Positions 1 to 7,474 of a DNA stretch of 64,000 nucleotides are shown in pieces. The stretch comes from Aestuariibius violaceus (GTDB lineage: Bacteria > Pseudomonadota > Alphaproteobacteria > Rhodobacterales > Rhodobacteraceae): NCBI RefSeq assembly GCF_040779325.2, contig NZ_JBFONT020000003.1, positions 305,783 to 369,782 of the forward strand. Direction: 5' to 3'. The stretch's first letter is position 1, and the number at the start of each line of letters is the position of its first letter. The notes below the pieces were generated by a model that did not search any database, was not told the DNA's origin, and was given only the letters and a program-made list of their open reading frames with translations. Made by a program: the position numbers and the translations under genes.

Positions 1-326
1 TCCCGGGCGCAACCGGCTCGTCACCGCTGGAGGTGCTCAAGCAAGTCGCTTCGACCGGATATCTCCGCAACCGCGTGCCCCAGGGCTTTACCGTCCTCGA
101 AGGCGGGGCAGGGCAGACTTTGGCCACTCTGGAGACACTGGCGACCGAAACCAGCGCCGCCGTGGCCGTCGCCGAGACCTCGACCCTCGCGCTCACGGTC
201 CGCGACAAGGCCAAGATGCAAGGCTACGAGGGCGACCCTTGCGGCGAATGCGGCAACTACACGCTGGTCCGCAACGGCACCTGCATGAAGTGCAACACCT
301 GCGGCGCGACGAGCGGGTGCAGCTGA
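1..326 (+). CDS. nrdJ: Vitamin B12-dependent (class II) ribonucleotide reductase, C-terminal end (partial)
   Basis: The reading frame is open from base 3 and ends at TGA 324-326; the 5' part lies outside the window. The visible ~107 residues are the tail of an adenosylcobalamin-dependent ribonucleoside-diphosphate reductase, which makes deoxyribonucleotides in the cytoplasm. The last 45 residues contain CGECGNYTLVRNGTC followed by MKCNTCG and end in SGCS. This paired CxxC tail is typical of the long NrdJ proteins, where C-terminal cysteines re-reduce the active site or bind zinc. A strong terminator follows about 100 bases downstream. The family call is firm because the tail is so characteristic; nothing can be said about the catalytic core. 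Confidence 0.9.
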   Translation, partial: PGATGSSPLEVLKQVASTGYLRNRVPQGFTVLEGGAGQTLATLETLATETSAAVAVAETSTLALTVRDKAKMQGYEGDPCGECGNYTLVRNGTCMKCNTCGATSGCS

Positions 327-426
327 TCAAGAGACCCTGAGGGGGTGCGCTCCCTCTGGCGGCGTCCAGGCCGCAGGCAACAAAACAATATCGAGCGGTA
401 CATAATTGAGCCTGGACGGCGAAACT

Positions 427-453
427 GGGGGACCTTCGGGTCCCCCTCTTTCT
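427..453 (+). terminator. Rho-independent terminator after nrdJ
   Basis: A perfect 8-bp stem (GGGGGACC, 427-434) with a TTCG tetraloop and GGTCCCCC (439-446) is followed by the T-rich tract TCTTTCTTT. It lies 100 bases past the nrdJ stop and ends transcription before the tRNA gene. Confidence 0.85.
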
Positions 454-521
454 TTGCGGGGTCGGGCTGATGATGTGAGTGGTTGCGTGCCTCATGCTCC
501 AAGGGTAGGAGATTCGGGCTG

Positions 522-607
522 GCCGGTGTGGCGGAATGGTAGACGCAGGGGATTCAAAATCCCCCGATGGCAACATCGTGAGAGTTCGAGTCTCTCCACC
601 GGCACCA
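522..607 (+). tRNA. tRNA-Leu (anticodon CAA)
   Basis: An 86-base gene with encoded CCA. The acceptor arms are GCCGGTG (522-528) and CACCGGC (597-603), with discriminator A604 and CCA 605-607. The anticodon loop is TTCAAAA between GGGGA and TCCCC, giving anticodon CAA. A long variable arm (CGATGGCAACATCG) marks a class II tRNA, and the T loop is GTTCGAGTC. Acquired DNA follows directly: a decayed IS3 transposase begins about 115 bases downstream, so this gene is a plausible island attachment site. I did not find a second copy of its 3' end in the window. Confidence 0.95.
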
Positions 608-722
608 TCTGCTCGCCTTTCTTGACATCCCCCTCTAAGACGTTGAATGGAAAGGCTGTTTTTGGGGTTCGATACTCTGTTTTTCGAAAGCCACTGAGAG
701 GCTATGCAAACGCTAGGTTCAG

Positions 723-1132
723 TACGGTTCTTTTGAGGGCCAGGAGTTGGTCGTAGACACCTCGCTCTCGGGGCTGCGCGTCACGCGGGAGCTGATGGCG
801 ATCATGGCCCGACGCGGGAAGCCCAGAACCGTTGTGAGCGACAATGGGACGGGACTGACCAGTATGGCTGTGTTCAGATGGTGCAAGGAAACGCGGATCG
901 ACTGGCTACATCGCGCCGTGCAAGCCAACGCAGAACGCATTCGTCGCGTCGTTCAACGGCAGTTTCCGGGCGAGCTTTTGAAAGAAACTCTGTTCTCATC
1001 GCTGGCCGATGCACGGGAGAAGATCACCGCATGGAAAGAGGACTACAACCGACACTGACCCACTCGTCCCTCGGCAATCTCGCGCCGCAGGAACTTACAC
1101 TAAAATCGAGACCGGAAGCCCAGGGCGCATAA
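723..1132 (+). pseudogene. IS3-family transposase (OrfB) remnant, multiple frameshifts
   Basis: Three reading frames together spell the C-terminal half of an IS3-type DDE integrase. Frame A gives DTSLSGLRVTRELMAIMARR, then RTVVSDNGTGLTSMAVFRW. Frame B, after a shift near 907, gives YIAPCKPTQNAFVASFNGSF. Frame A returns with ELLKETLFSSLADAREK and WKEDYNRH, and a further shift near 1057 restores THSSLGNLAPQEL. The order matches the rve core, including the DNG aspartate and the SFNG segment. At least three small deletions and the missing N-terminus make it non-functional. It bounds the tRNA-Leu side of the island; a second dead IS3 copy lies at 4735-5130 on the other strand. Confidence 0.85.
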
Positions 1133-1414
1133 GGCCAGAAATCACCCGACGGATGCTCCAACGACTGGAGGGAAGTCGGGCCTTAGGTCAGCCAGAGTAC
1201 AAGGTATCGGTAAAGCTGCCGAAGGAAGTTGAGATGCTATTCGCCCACCTCAACACATCCTCGGCCGTGGGTGCCTTCGACTATGAGGCTCTTGCGGCGC
1301 GAACGGACGAATTCCTCCTCCCCGCAACCGGCCAGAACCTGAAGGGGCTATGATCGTCACCGCATCCTTGGTTCTGTCGGAGGTAAGATTGGATGCGGCT
1401 CGTCATTGGCGATA
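1133..1414. other. Island DNA between IS3 remnant and effector cassette; no confident gene
   Basis: An open frame runs on the plus strand to 1353 and its last 70 residues look vaguely protein-like (YKVSVKLPKEVEMLFAHLNT). Its start would lie inside the transposase remnant, it has no visible ribosome binding site, and I recognise no family. It is probably a truncated leftover from an earlier insertion. Confidence 0.3.
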
Positions 1415-1729
1415 TCATGATCGGCATGTCGTATGCCGGTGGATGCGGGTACCATCGGGCGTCTCTTCAAACGTGATCGCACGGTCTGGCTGGCCAGGCT
1501 GCGACAAGGTGAACGTCAGCGGGACGCCTGACGGAACGAGGAAATCATCGGCATCACTACTTGCTACCTGAACTTGGCCAAGTTGACTGCCGTCTGCAGC
1601 CCGCGCGCTGACTTCAATCGGCTCGTCACAGGTATTGACAACGAGCAGTACTGTTCCGGTTTCCTCGATCCGTGGAGCTCCCACAGGAACACAGGCTGGT
1701 AGGGCAAGCATGAAAAGAAGAAACCGCAT
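1415..1729 (-). CDS. Small lipoprotein, putative immunity protein of the adjacent effector
   Basis: This 104-residue protein starts with a lipoprotein signal: MRFLLFMLALPAC, a hydrophobic stretch ending in the lipobox LPAC with Cys13 as the lipidation site. The mature part is a short, acidic, probably beta-rich domain with two more cysteines (C34 and C102) that could pair. I recognise no named family. It begins two bases after the stop of the 470-residue effector and is the last gene of the minus-strand cassette. A tiny lipoprotein directly behind a putative toxin is the usual arrangement for a periplasmic immunity protein, and the lipobox would place it in the periplasm. The gene is real by context; the immunity role is inference. 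Confidence 0.65.
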   Translation of the reverse strand: MRFLLFMLALPACVPVGAPRIEETGTVLLVVNTCDEPIEVSARAADGSQLGQVQVASSDADDFLVPSGVPLTFTLSQPGQPDRAITFEETPDGTRIHRHTTCRS

Positions 1730-1731
1730 CT

Positions 1732-3144
1732 CTATCGTCCAACAGTAACATTTGACAGCCAGATCAAAGCTTTAACGTCGTACTCTGCGGCAATGTAGCG
1801 ATCTGGGTTGATGTAGAAGTCGTAGTACTTCATCAAATCCGCTGCCGTGCCAGACCCGATCGGAGCCTCGTAACCTTTTTCGCCTGTTGAAGGTGTATCA
1901 TAGCCGCTCGTGAGGCCCTGAGAGCTACCTTTATGAACCCAAGAGTAATTGTCTGCCCCTTCACTTTCGAAAGCATAGGTAGCCAAAACGGCATGTCCCA
2001 TCTCGTGCGCAATTGTTTGCTCGAAATCGGCATCTGCTTTCGCCTGTGCATCGGCCGCAACCGCTGACTGAGATTTTTGGCTGGCGGTAGGCCTTTTGGC
2101 GTTTATCTGCTCCTCCCTGGCAAGAAAGTAGCCGTACGAGTACCACGTCCTTGTTGTATCGCTGAAAAGATCACCTGCCCCTCTCACGAAGCCTACACCG
2201 CAGGCACATGACGAATTAACCGACCGCCCGAAGTCTTCTTTCATACTGACCTCAAGCGTCATGCTTGGGGTTGCGTCCTGTTGCTGCGCGACCGGTTTCA
2301 CTGCGACCTGGTAACTCCCGTTCGACGTGGTAATCCGGCCCTCACTTAATGGGACGGACAAGGTCGATGAACTAACATTGGAGGCATTACGGCCCCAATG
2401 TCTGGCGATCCCTACGAGAGCCATCGCTTGTAGAACAGCATAGCTGCGCGGGGAGGTGCCTCGTCCATCAACGCCCCCGTCGTCAAAGGCGATCCGCCAC
2501 TCGACGTCAACGGTTCGCGCGCCCCGATCAACAATCACGTCGACCCAGTCTGCAGGCTCGCGGCATCCGGTGAAGGGGCGGCCGCGCAGGGCGGCGCGGT
2601 GATCTCGAAATGCCTGCCCCTTCACACCGACCACACGGATCTGCAGATTTGCCATCTTGAGGAGCTTGGTCGAGAGAACGTCATCCACATACCCGTCCCA
2701 AAGCCATTGATAACTGCCTTCGGGCACGGCACCTGAACCGACCGCTAAGTATCCTGACGATGACGTCCCCAATTGCCACCTTTTCAAGGTCAGCCCGTCT
2801 GGTCCGTGCACGGACCGCCCGTCGACAAGCTCCACGAATAATTGGTCGACGCCGTCATCCCTGACCTGGATCGCGAAGGTTACCAGTTCCCTGCCCGGTG
2901 GCCCCGCGCCAGGAACGAATGGCGTAACATCGGTCTTATTTCTGCGCCATGTATTCCAGCCGGCTATGTCGAAACCGTCAATCTCGAGCGGTGTCAGGAC
3001 GCTCTCGATAATGTCGATCCTGACGTTGAATGGGCAGTCGGCAGTGCAACGTGTAATATCTGGTGGAAATCCTGGAAGTGAGTTCGACAGTGTTGCAGGG
3101 TCGAGCAACAGCCCGCCCGCTGTCTCTTTTGTAATCTTATACAT
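1732..3144 (-). CDS. Putative secreted effector with HExxH zinc-metallopeptidase domain
   Basis: The protein has 470 residues. The start at 3144 is chosen because GGAGGG lies five bases upstream and the ATG overlaps the upstream stop (ATGTATAA); a longer frame to 3204 would overlap the neighbour further. There is no signal peptide. The first ~300 residues are beta-rich and not assigned. The C-terminal domain has the zinc-binding HEMGH at 380-384, then SWVHKGSSQG at 401-410 with a possible third ligand (H404), DLMKYY at 436-441 and AAEYDVKALIWLS near the end. As I recall, this order recurs in metallopeptidase-like type VI effectors. The DUF4123 adaptor upstream and lipoprotein downstream support delivery to the periplasm of rival cells. 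The substrate is unknown and the secretion route is inferred. Confidence 0.75.
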   Translation of the reverse strand: MYKITKETAGGLLLDPATLSNSLPGFPPDITRCTADCPFNVRIDIIESVLTPLEIDGFDIAGWNTWRRNKTDVTPFVPGAGPPGRELVTFAIQVRDDGVDQLFVELVDGRSVHGPDGLTLKRWQLGTSSSGYLAVGSGAVPEGSYQWLWDGYVDDVLSTKLLKMANLQIRVVGVKGQAFRDHRAALRGRPFTGCREPADWVDVIVDRGARTVDVEWRIAFDDGGVDGRGTSPRSYAVLQAMALVGIARHWGRNASNVSSSTLSVPLSEGRITTSNGSYQVAVKPVAQQQDATPSMTLEVSMKEDFGRSVNSSCACGVGFVRGAGDLFSDTTRTWYSYGYFLAREEQINAKRPTASQKSQSAVAADAQAKADADFEQTIAHEMGHAVLATYAFESEGADNYSWVHKGSSQGLTSGYDTPSTGEKGYEAPIGSGTAADLMKYYDFYINPDRYIAAEYDVKALIWLSNVTVGR

Positions 3145-4555
3145 TAGATCCCTCCAAAGCAGCTTCGTGCAGCCGCAATAGTTTTTCTCCCCTCTTGCGG
3201 GCATGGGTCAGAACCGCATCCAGCCGCTCGGAAATCGTGCCTTGATCTGCCTTTAGCGTCTCGCCAATCCAAGGCGTCAGTGGGTCCCGGTCGAAGCCAA
3301 GACCAAAACAGAGCGACAGACCCAGATAGAGACCCCGGTCACGTTCAGTAGAAACTCCGTAGCGATCCCCCGCTCGGGCAATAGCGATCTGCGCATGGGC
3401 CTTAACATCATCTGGTTGGATGCGGTCGCCGAAACGTGGCGCAGAAATCGATTGTAGCCTGAGTAAGACTTGATCTGGTGTTACTTGGTGAGCAGCTATT
3501 AGCGCCCCCAGGGCATCGAGCGTTTCGCTCAACATCGCAGCGGACTTCTCCATCTGCATTCCGAAGACGTCGTGTGCTGCAGAGCGGAAGCGATGGGAAA
3601 TCGTGGTCATCCGGCGGTCGGCCGGGCTGCGTTCCCCAGTCAGCTCCTGGTTCAGCCAACGGTGAAGGGGGTCACGATACCATAGAGCACCCAGATACAG
3701 CATCAGATGACCGAAATAGGCAACTTCGCCCGGCGCGGTAATCCCGCAATCCAATGCGGCATTAAGGGAGTGCTGGCCGAAAGCCTGGCGATGCTCTTCT
3801 TTCAGCCCACGCATTCGTACTGGCTGCCGTGCAGCCATTTCAGCCAGGAAAGCAGCCCGAAAACGCTCTTGTTGAGTCGCAACAAAGATCCGACGATCAT
3901 CCTCGTCAAGCGCTGCAGGCGCGCGCTTTTCAGGCAGCGCATCCTGTCGAACCGTTGCTACGATTAAGGTCTTTGCCGTCGCTTCGGGGAGCATGATGAT
4001 GCTTTGTAGCTTCGTGCCCGAAGCGTCTTGCAACCAAGCGGCGGCCCTGTCCGCCCTCCGCCCAACCGACCGTGGGATGTAGGCTGACATGACTGACGGA
4101 TCAGCCAGCCGAAACCATGACCATCGCCCTGCCTCGTCGCGCAGTCTGACGAAACGTCGGAGGTGCGCCGCCATTTCGTCCAGCCCAGTCGCTGCCCGAA
4201 AGATGACCCCCGTCCGAAGGAGATCCCGCCGGCCTAGGAAAGTTATCTCAAAGTCGCTTCGGCTCTCTCCGATGGCGGTATTCGCGAAGCGAAGGAGAAC
4301 CGGTGCGACATCTGCAAGTTCCCTTGCTTGCGGTCCGTTCAAGAGGGGCTTGTAGGGTAAATCAAGGTCGGAATTCGCAAAACTGCCGTTAACACGTTCG
4401 TACAGCGCAGGATCGAGTAATAGGAACGTTTGAAGATCGGCAGTATCTTCAATCGTGATCTTCGACAGGATCCCTTCACCCTCGGGATCTCCAATCGGGA
4501 CGTGTGCGATCGTCAGATAAGGGAAAGAGTCCTCAGCTACTGAAACTGACGTCAT
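3137..4555 (-). CDS. DUF4123-domain protein, type VI secretion effector adaptor/chaperone
   Basis: This 472-residue protein opens the three-gene cassette and overlaps the effector by 8 bases. Residues ~45-165 match the DUF4123 pattern: LLLDPALYE, then VIFRAATGLDEMAAHLRRFV, then the FRLADPSVMSAYIPR segment. DUF4123 proteins (Tap/TEC type) load a cognate effector onto the VgrG spike of type VI secretion systems. The C-terminal half carries two related modules, DCGITAPGEVAYFGHLMLYLG (from 269) and DRYGVSTERDRGLYLGLSL (from 397). Each ends in a (D/R)DP...W motif of the kind common in type VI-associated proteins. No VgrG, Hcp, PAAR or sheath gene lies nearby, so the cassette must use machinery encoded elsewhere. 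The family call is good; the partnership with the effector follows from the overlap. Confidence 0.8.
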   Translation of the reverse strand: MTSVSVAEDSFPYLTIAHVPIGDPEGEGILSKITIEDTADLQTFLLLDPALYERVNGSFANSDLDLPYKPLLNGPQARELADVAPVLLRFANTAIGESRSDFEITFLGRRDLLRTGVIFRAATGLDEMAAHLRRFVRLRDEAGRWSWFRLADPSVMSAYIPRSVGRRADRAAAWLQDASGTKLQSIIMLPEATAKTLIVATVRQDALPEKRAPAALDEDDRRIFVATQQERFRAAFLAEMAARQPVRMRGLKEEHRQAFGQHSLNAALDCGITAPGEVAYFGHLMLYLGALWYRDPLHRWLNQELTGERSPADRRMTTISHRFRSAAHDVFGMQMEKSAAMLSETLDALGALIAAHQVTPDQVLLRLQSISAPRFGDRIQPDDVKAHAQIAIARAGDRYGVSTERDRGLYLGLSLCFGLGFDRDPLTPWIGETLKADQGTISERLDAVLTHARKRGEKLLRLHEAALEGSNV

Positions 4556-4734
4556 GGTCTAAAGATCCAGAAATAATCGGTTTACTAAACACTCCCTTAT
4601 TGTCCCATGAGCTGCGGGCCCGCAATGCTTCGTTTTGCCATCCCGTGGACGTTGCATCCTTTTTGTCGCCTGAACCGTCTAGTCGCGTCGATACGAGCGA
4701 ATAATGTGACCTGCCCCAACGAAGTGGTCCGGTT
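4556..4734. other. Promoter-bearing gap between cassette and IS3 remnant
   Basis: This gap should hold the minus-strand promoter of the adaptor-effector-immunity cassette. An A+T-richer stretch lies at about 4560-4605; no clear -35/-10 pair can be assigned. Near 4705-4725 the sequence TGACCTGCCCCAACGAA resembles the terminal inverted repeat of IS3-family elements and probably marks the end of the dead element that follows. Confidence 0.4.
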
Positions 4735-5130
4735 TCAGTCTTGGTGCATGATGGATCTGAGAGCTACAGTTGGGTTGGCCGGCGAAGCGGCGCCGGATGG
4801 CGGAGCCGGCCATTGCACAACCTCCGGGGCTGGTGGCCGATAGCCCAGCGATGAGTGCGGGCGCTTCGTGTTGTGGTGCTGGCGCCAGCCCTAGATGATG
4901 ATCCTTGCTTCGGCGAGGCTGTAGAAGATCTCACCCTTGAGCAGCTCATCCCGCAGTTTCGCGTTAAAGGTCTCGCAATAGCCATTCTCCCAAGGGCTGC
5001 CAGGCTCGATGTAGGCGGTTATGGCGCCGACTGCCGCAATCCACTCCCGCACCGCCATACCCACGAACTCCGGGCCATCGTCTTATCTGATATGACCCGG
5101 GACGCCCCGCAGGATGACCGTCTGCGCAGC
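4735..5130 (-). pseudogene. IS3-family transposase (OrfB) C-terminal remnant with in-frame stops
   Basis: The minus strand encodes the end of an IS3-type integrase: ILRGVPGHIR, a TAA stop at 5083-5085, DDGPEFVGMAVREWIAAVGA, ITAYIEPGSPWENGYCE, KLRDELLKGEIFYSLAEAR, a TAG stop at 4891-4893, then GWRQHHNTKRPHSSLGYRPP and a natural stop at 4735-4737. The DDG and ENGYCE segments are the usual DDE-core landmarks. The N-terminal half and OrfA are missing. With two in-frame stops it cannot make a working enzyme. An inverted-repeat-like end lies just beyond, near 4707. It belongs to a different IS3 subgroup from the 723-1132 remnant, judging by sequence. Confidence 0.85.
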
Positions 5131-5699
5131 ACCTTCCTTTGGGTCGAGCGATGCTGACTGAGCACGCAACAGGCGAGGCGTAGCGAAGATCGAAGAAGCC
5201 AAACTCGGTTTAGGCGAAGACTTCTTGTTGGAGACAAGCGCGATCCGTCAACTGCGCCGCGACCTATGCTGCCTGGTTTGAGGCACCGGCTGCCTCAACT
5301 TCGCAGCGCGAAGCGATCGGTCGCGGTGATGTATGGCTCCGGAGGCTCGCTTCTCTGAAGATCGCAGGCTAAAGTCGCTCCCTTCCTTTCCCTCCCACCC
5401 CTACCACCCGGTTTGATCCTCGGTGCGCGGCAGGCGCCACGTTCCTTGTTGACATATCTGACAAATTCACTCAGCCTTTCATTAGCCACTCACTTCATGT
5501 GGGCAAGCCAGAATCCGATCAATAGATTGACAGAACGCAAGTCGGGGTCTGCGGAAGGATCCTCTGACGTCATGCGCGCAGAGTTGTGCTGGGAGGTCTT
5601 TCGGCGCCCTGACGCAAGCTGAAGTACGTCAACCCTCCCATGCGCCCCTGACCATCCGGCGACTCTCGAGTTGGTAAGAACAATGAAGGACAGCTCTCT
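5131..5699. other. Intergenic region upstream of the imelysin operon
   Basis: No convincing gene is present; short open frames here have no ribosome binding site or recognisable product. The left half looks like degraded sequence next to the transposase remnant. The right half should contain the promoter of the imelysin operon: TTGACA at 5449-5454 is a possible -35 box, and a TGA-N9-TCA element lies at 5459-5473. Confidence 0.4.
5459..5473 (+). promoter_or_regulatory. Possible RirA-type iron-responsive operator
   Basis: TGACAAATTCACTCA fits the TGA-N9-TCA core of the iron-responsive operator recognised by RirA in alphaproteobacteria. It lies just after a TTGACA hexamer and about 230 bases before an imelysin gene of the kind usually iron-regulated. 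The core is short and occurs by chance, so the position is the main support. Confidence 0.35.
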
Positions 5700-6971
5700 A
5701 TGAGATCCGTGACCCTCGTCACAAGCGCCCTAACTCTCTGCCTCGGCACCGCTGTTACGGCCCAAGAGACATCGACACGCGGGGCGGTTCTTGAAACCTA
5801 TGCCGATATCGCGCTTGCTAAGTACGAAGACAGTCTGACGGCCGCTCAGGCGCTTCAAGCGGCTGTTAACGCGCTGATCGACGATCCCTCCGCCGAGGCG
5901 TTGCAGGCCGCGAAACTGGCCTGGCTGCAATCGCGGGTGCCCTATCAGCAGACCGAGGTCTACCGGTTCGGAAACGCCATCGTTGACGATTGGGAGGGCA
6001 AGGTAAATGCCTGGCCTTTGGACGAAGGGCTGATTGACTATGTCGACGCGGTCTATGGCGGCGCAACCGACGAAAACCCCTACGCGGCGCTCAACGTCAT
6101 CGCCAACCCGGCCTTCACCCTCTCCGGCACCGAAATCGATGCCTCCGACATCACGCCCGCGCTGCTGGAAGGCGAGCTGCACGAGGCCGACGAGGTCGAA
6201 TCGAACGTCGCCACCGGCTATCACGCGATTGAGTTTCTCCTCTGGGGGCAGGACCTGAACGGCACCGGTCCGGGCGCGGGCGAGCGTCCGTGGACCGACT
6301 ATGCGGCGGGTAATGTCTGCACGAACCGCAATTGCGACCGGCGCGGCGCATACCTGAAGGCTGCAACCGACCTTTTGGTGTCCGACCTCGAATGGATGGT
6401 CGCCCAGTGGCAGGAGGGCGGCGATGCCCGTGAGGCTGTCATCGAAGACGAAACCGCCGGGATCTCCACCATCCTGACCGGCATGGGCTCCCTCAGCTAT
6501 GGCGAGCAGGCGGGCGAGCGGATGAAGCTGGGCATCATGCTCAACGACCCGGAGGAAGAGCATGATTGCTTTGCCGACAACACCCACAACAGCCATTTCT
6601 ACGACGGCCTGGGCATCCGGAATGTCTATCATGGGCGCTATGTCCGCATCGACGGCACGGTGGTCGAGGGGGCGTCGCTCTCCTCCCTCGTCGCGGCTGC
6701 TGACGAGGCCGTCGATGCGGAACTGAAGGCGCGGCTCGACGCGACGATGTTCGAGTTGGGCGAGATCAAGACGGCGGCCGAGGCGGGTTTTGCCTATGAC
6801 CAGATGCTGGCCCAGGGGAACGCGGCGGGGGAGGAACTGATCATGAGTGCGGTCGATGCGCTCGTCGCCCAGACACGGTCGATCGAGCGGGCCGTCGCGG
6901 CGCTTGGCGTGGAGGCGATCGCCTTCGAAGGGTCTGACAGCCTCGATAATCCGGATGCGGTCTTTCAGTAG
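5700..6971 (+). CDS. Imelysin family (peptidase M75) periplasmic iron-type protein
   Basis: This 423-residue protein has a signal peptide ending around TAVTAQ (residue 22) and a GAAGGA ribosome binding site. It shows imelysin features: RVPYQQTEVYRFG, DEGLIDYVDAVYGG, and the GxHxxE signature as GYHAIE at 173-178, followed by FLLWGQDLNGTGPGAGERPW. Imelysin-like proteins (IrpA/ICMP) are periplasmic or outer-membrane-anchored and tied to iron acquisition; despite the M75 label no protease activity is assured. It is the first gene of a plus-strand run of five, followed by a small secreted protein, a di-heme oxidoreductase, a second imelysin and a DUF1513 protein. The family is clear; the ligand is unknown. 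Confidence 0.88.
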   Translation: MRSVTLVTSALTLCLGTAVTAQETSTRGAVLETYADIALAKYEDSLTAAQALQAAVNALIDDPSAEALQAAKLAWLQSRVPYQQTEVYRFGNAIVDDWEGKVNAWPLDEGLIDYVDAVYGGATDENPYAALNVIANPAFTLSGTEIDASDITPALLEGELHEADEVESNVATGYHAIEFLLWGQDLNGTGPGAGERPWTDYAAGNVCTNRNCDRRGAYLKAATDLLVSDLEWMVAQWQEGGDAREAVIEDETAGISTILTGMGSLSYGEQAGERMKLGIMLNDPEEEHDCFADNTHNSHFYDGLGIRNVYHGRYVRIDGTVVEGASLSSLVAAADEAVDAELKARLDATMFELGEIKTAAEAGFAYDQMLAQGNAAGEELIMSAVDALVAQTRSIERAVAALGVEAIAFEGSDSLDNPDAVFQ

Positions 6972-6992
6972 GATGACGGATCGGAGTGCGGG

Positions 6993-7397
6993 ATGAGATA
7001 CCTTGCAGTCATGGCGGCAGTCCTTTTGCCCGCACCGGCGCTGGCCGAGTACCGGCTGGACCTGACCGAAACCGGGATGCGGGACTATTACTGCACGATC
7101 ACAGTCGCGCTTACCAATGGCGGTGCCGAGGCCCTGACCGAGGTCAACGCATATTTCCTGTCCTTCGTCGGCGACCGGCAGGTGGGCCGGTCCAAGGGCG
7201 CGTCCTTTCGGGACGTGCCCGCTGGGGGCACCGCAGAGGCGGTGTTCGAGACGCCGAACGCGCCGTGCGAGGATGTCACGGCCTACCACATGGTGATTGG
7301 CGCCTGCCGGATCGGACAGGGGTTCGAGGACAAGGCGGTCTGCGCCGGACGGATGGATCTGGAGGCGCCTTTCGCGTCGGTCGACACACTGAACTGA
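6993..7397 (+). CDS. Small secreted protein of the imelysin operon
   Basis: It has 134 residues with a signal peptide (MRYLAVMAAVLLPAPALA, cleaved before EYRLD). The mature protein is predicted beta-rich and has four cysteines (YYC, APCED, GACR, AVC), enough for two disulfides. I do not recognise a named domain. It starts 21 bases after the first imelysin and precedes the di-heme oxidoreductase, so it is almost certainly co-transcribed and works in the periplasm with them. Another overlapping frame (6986-7423) lacks these features and is a shadow. Confidence 0.75.
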   Translation: MRYLAVMAAVLLPAPALAEYRLDLTETGMRDYYCTITVALTNGGAEALTEVNAYFLSFVGDRQVGRSKGASFRDVPAGGTAEAVFETPNAPCEDVTAYHMVIGACRIGQGFEDKAVCAGRMDLEAPFASVDTLN

Positions 7398-7474
7398 AGG
7401 CCACGGGTGCGCGGTCTTGGTGATCCAGATCAAAGAAGTCCCCCTCTAAACCTGACAGGAAAACTTGGTAATTG

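Noticed and set aside
597..5240. Direct repeat of the tRNA-Leu 3' end marking the island's far border
   Set aside because: Looked for TCTCTCCACCGGCACCA downstream to 5.3 kb; only a short CACCGG-type match near 5280, not a repeat.
5730..7433. 567-codon open frame on the minus strand across the imelysin gene
   Set aside because: High G+C antisense shadow: no ribosome site, no domain, Arg/His-rich composition, while the plus strand has a signal peptide and the GxHxxE motif.
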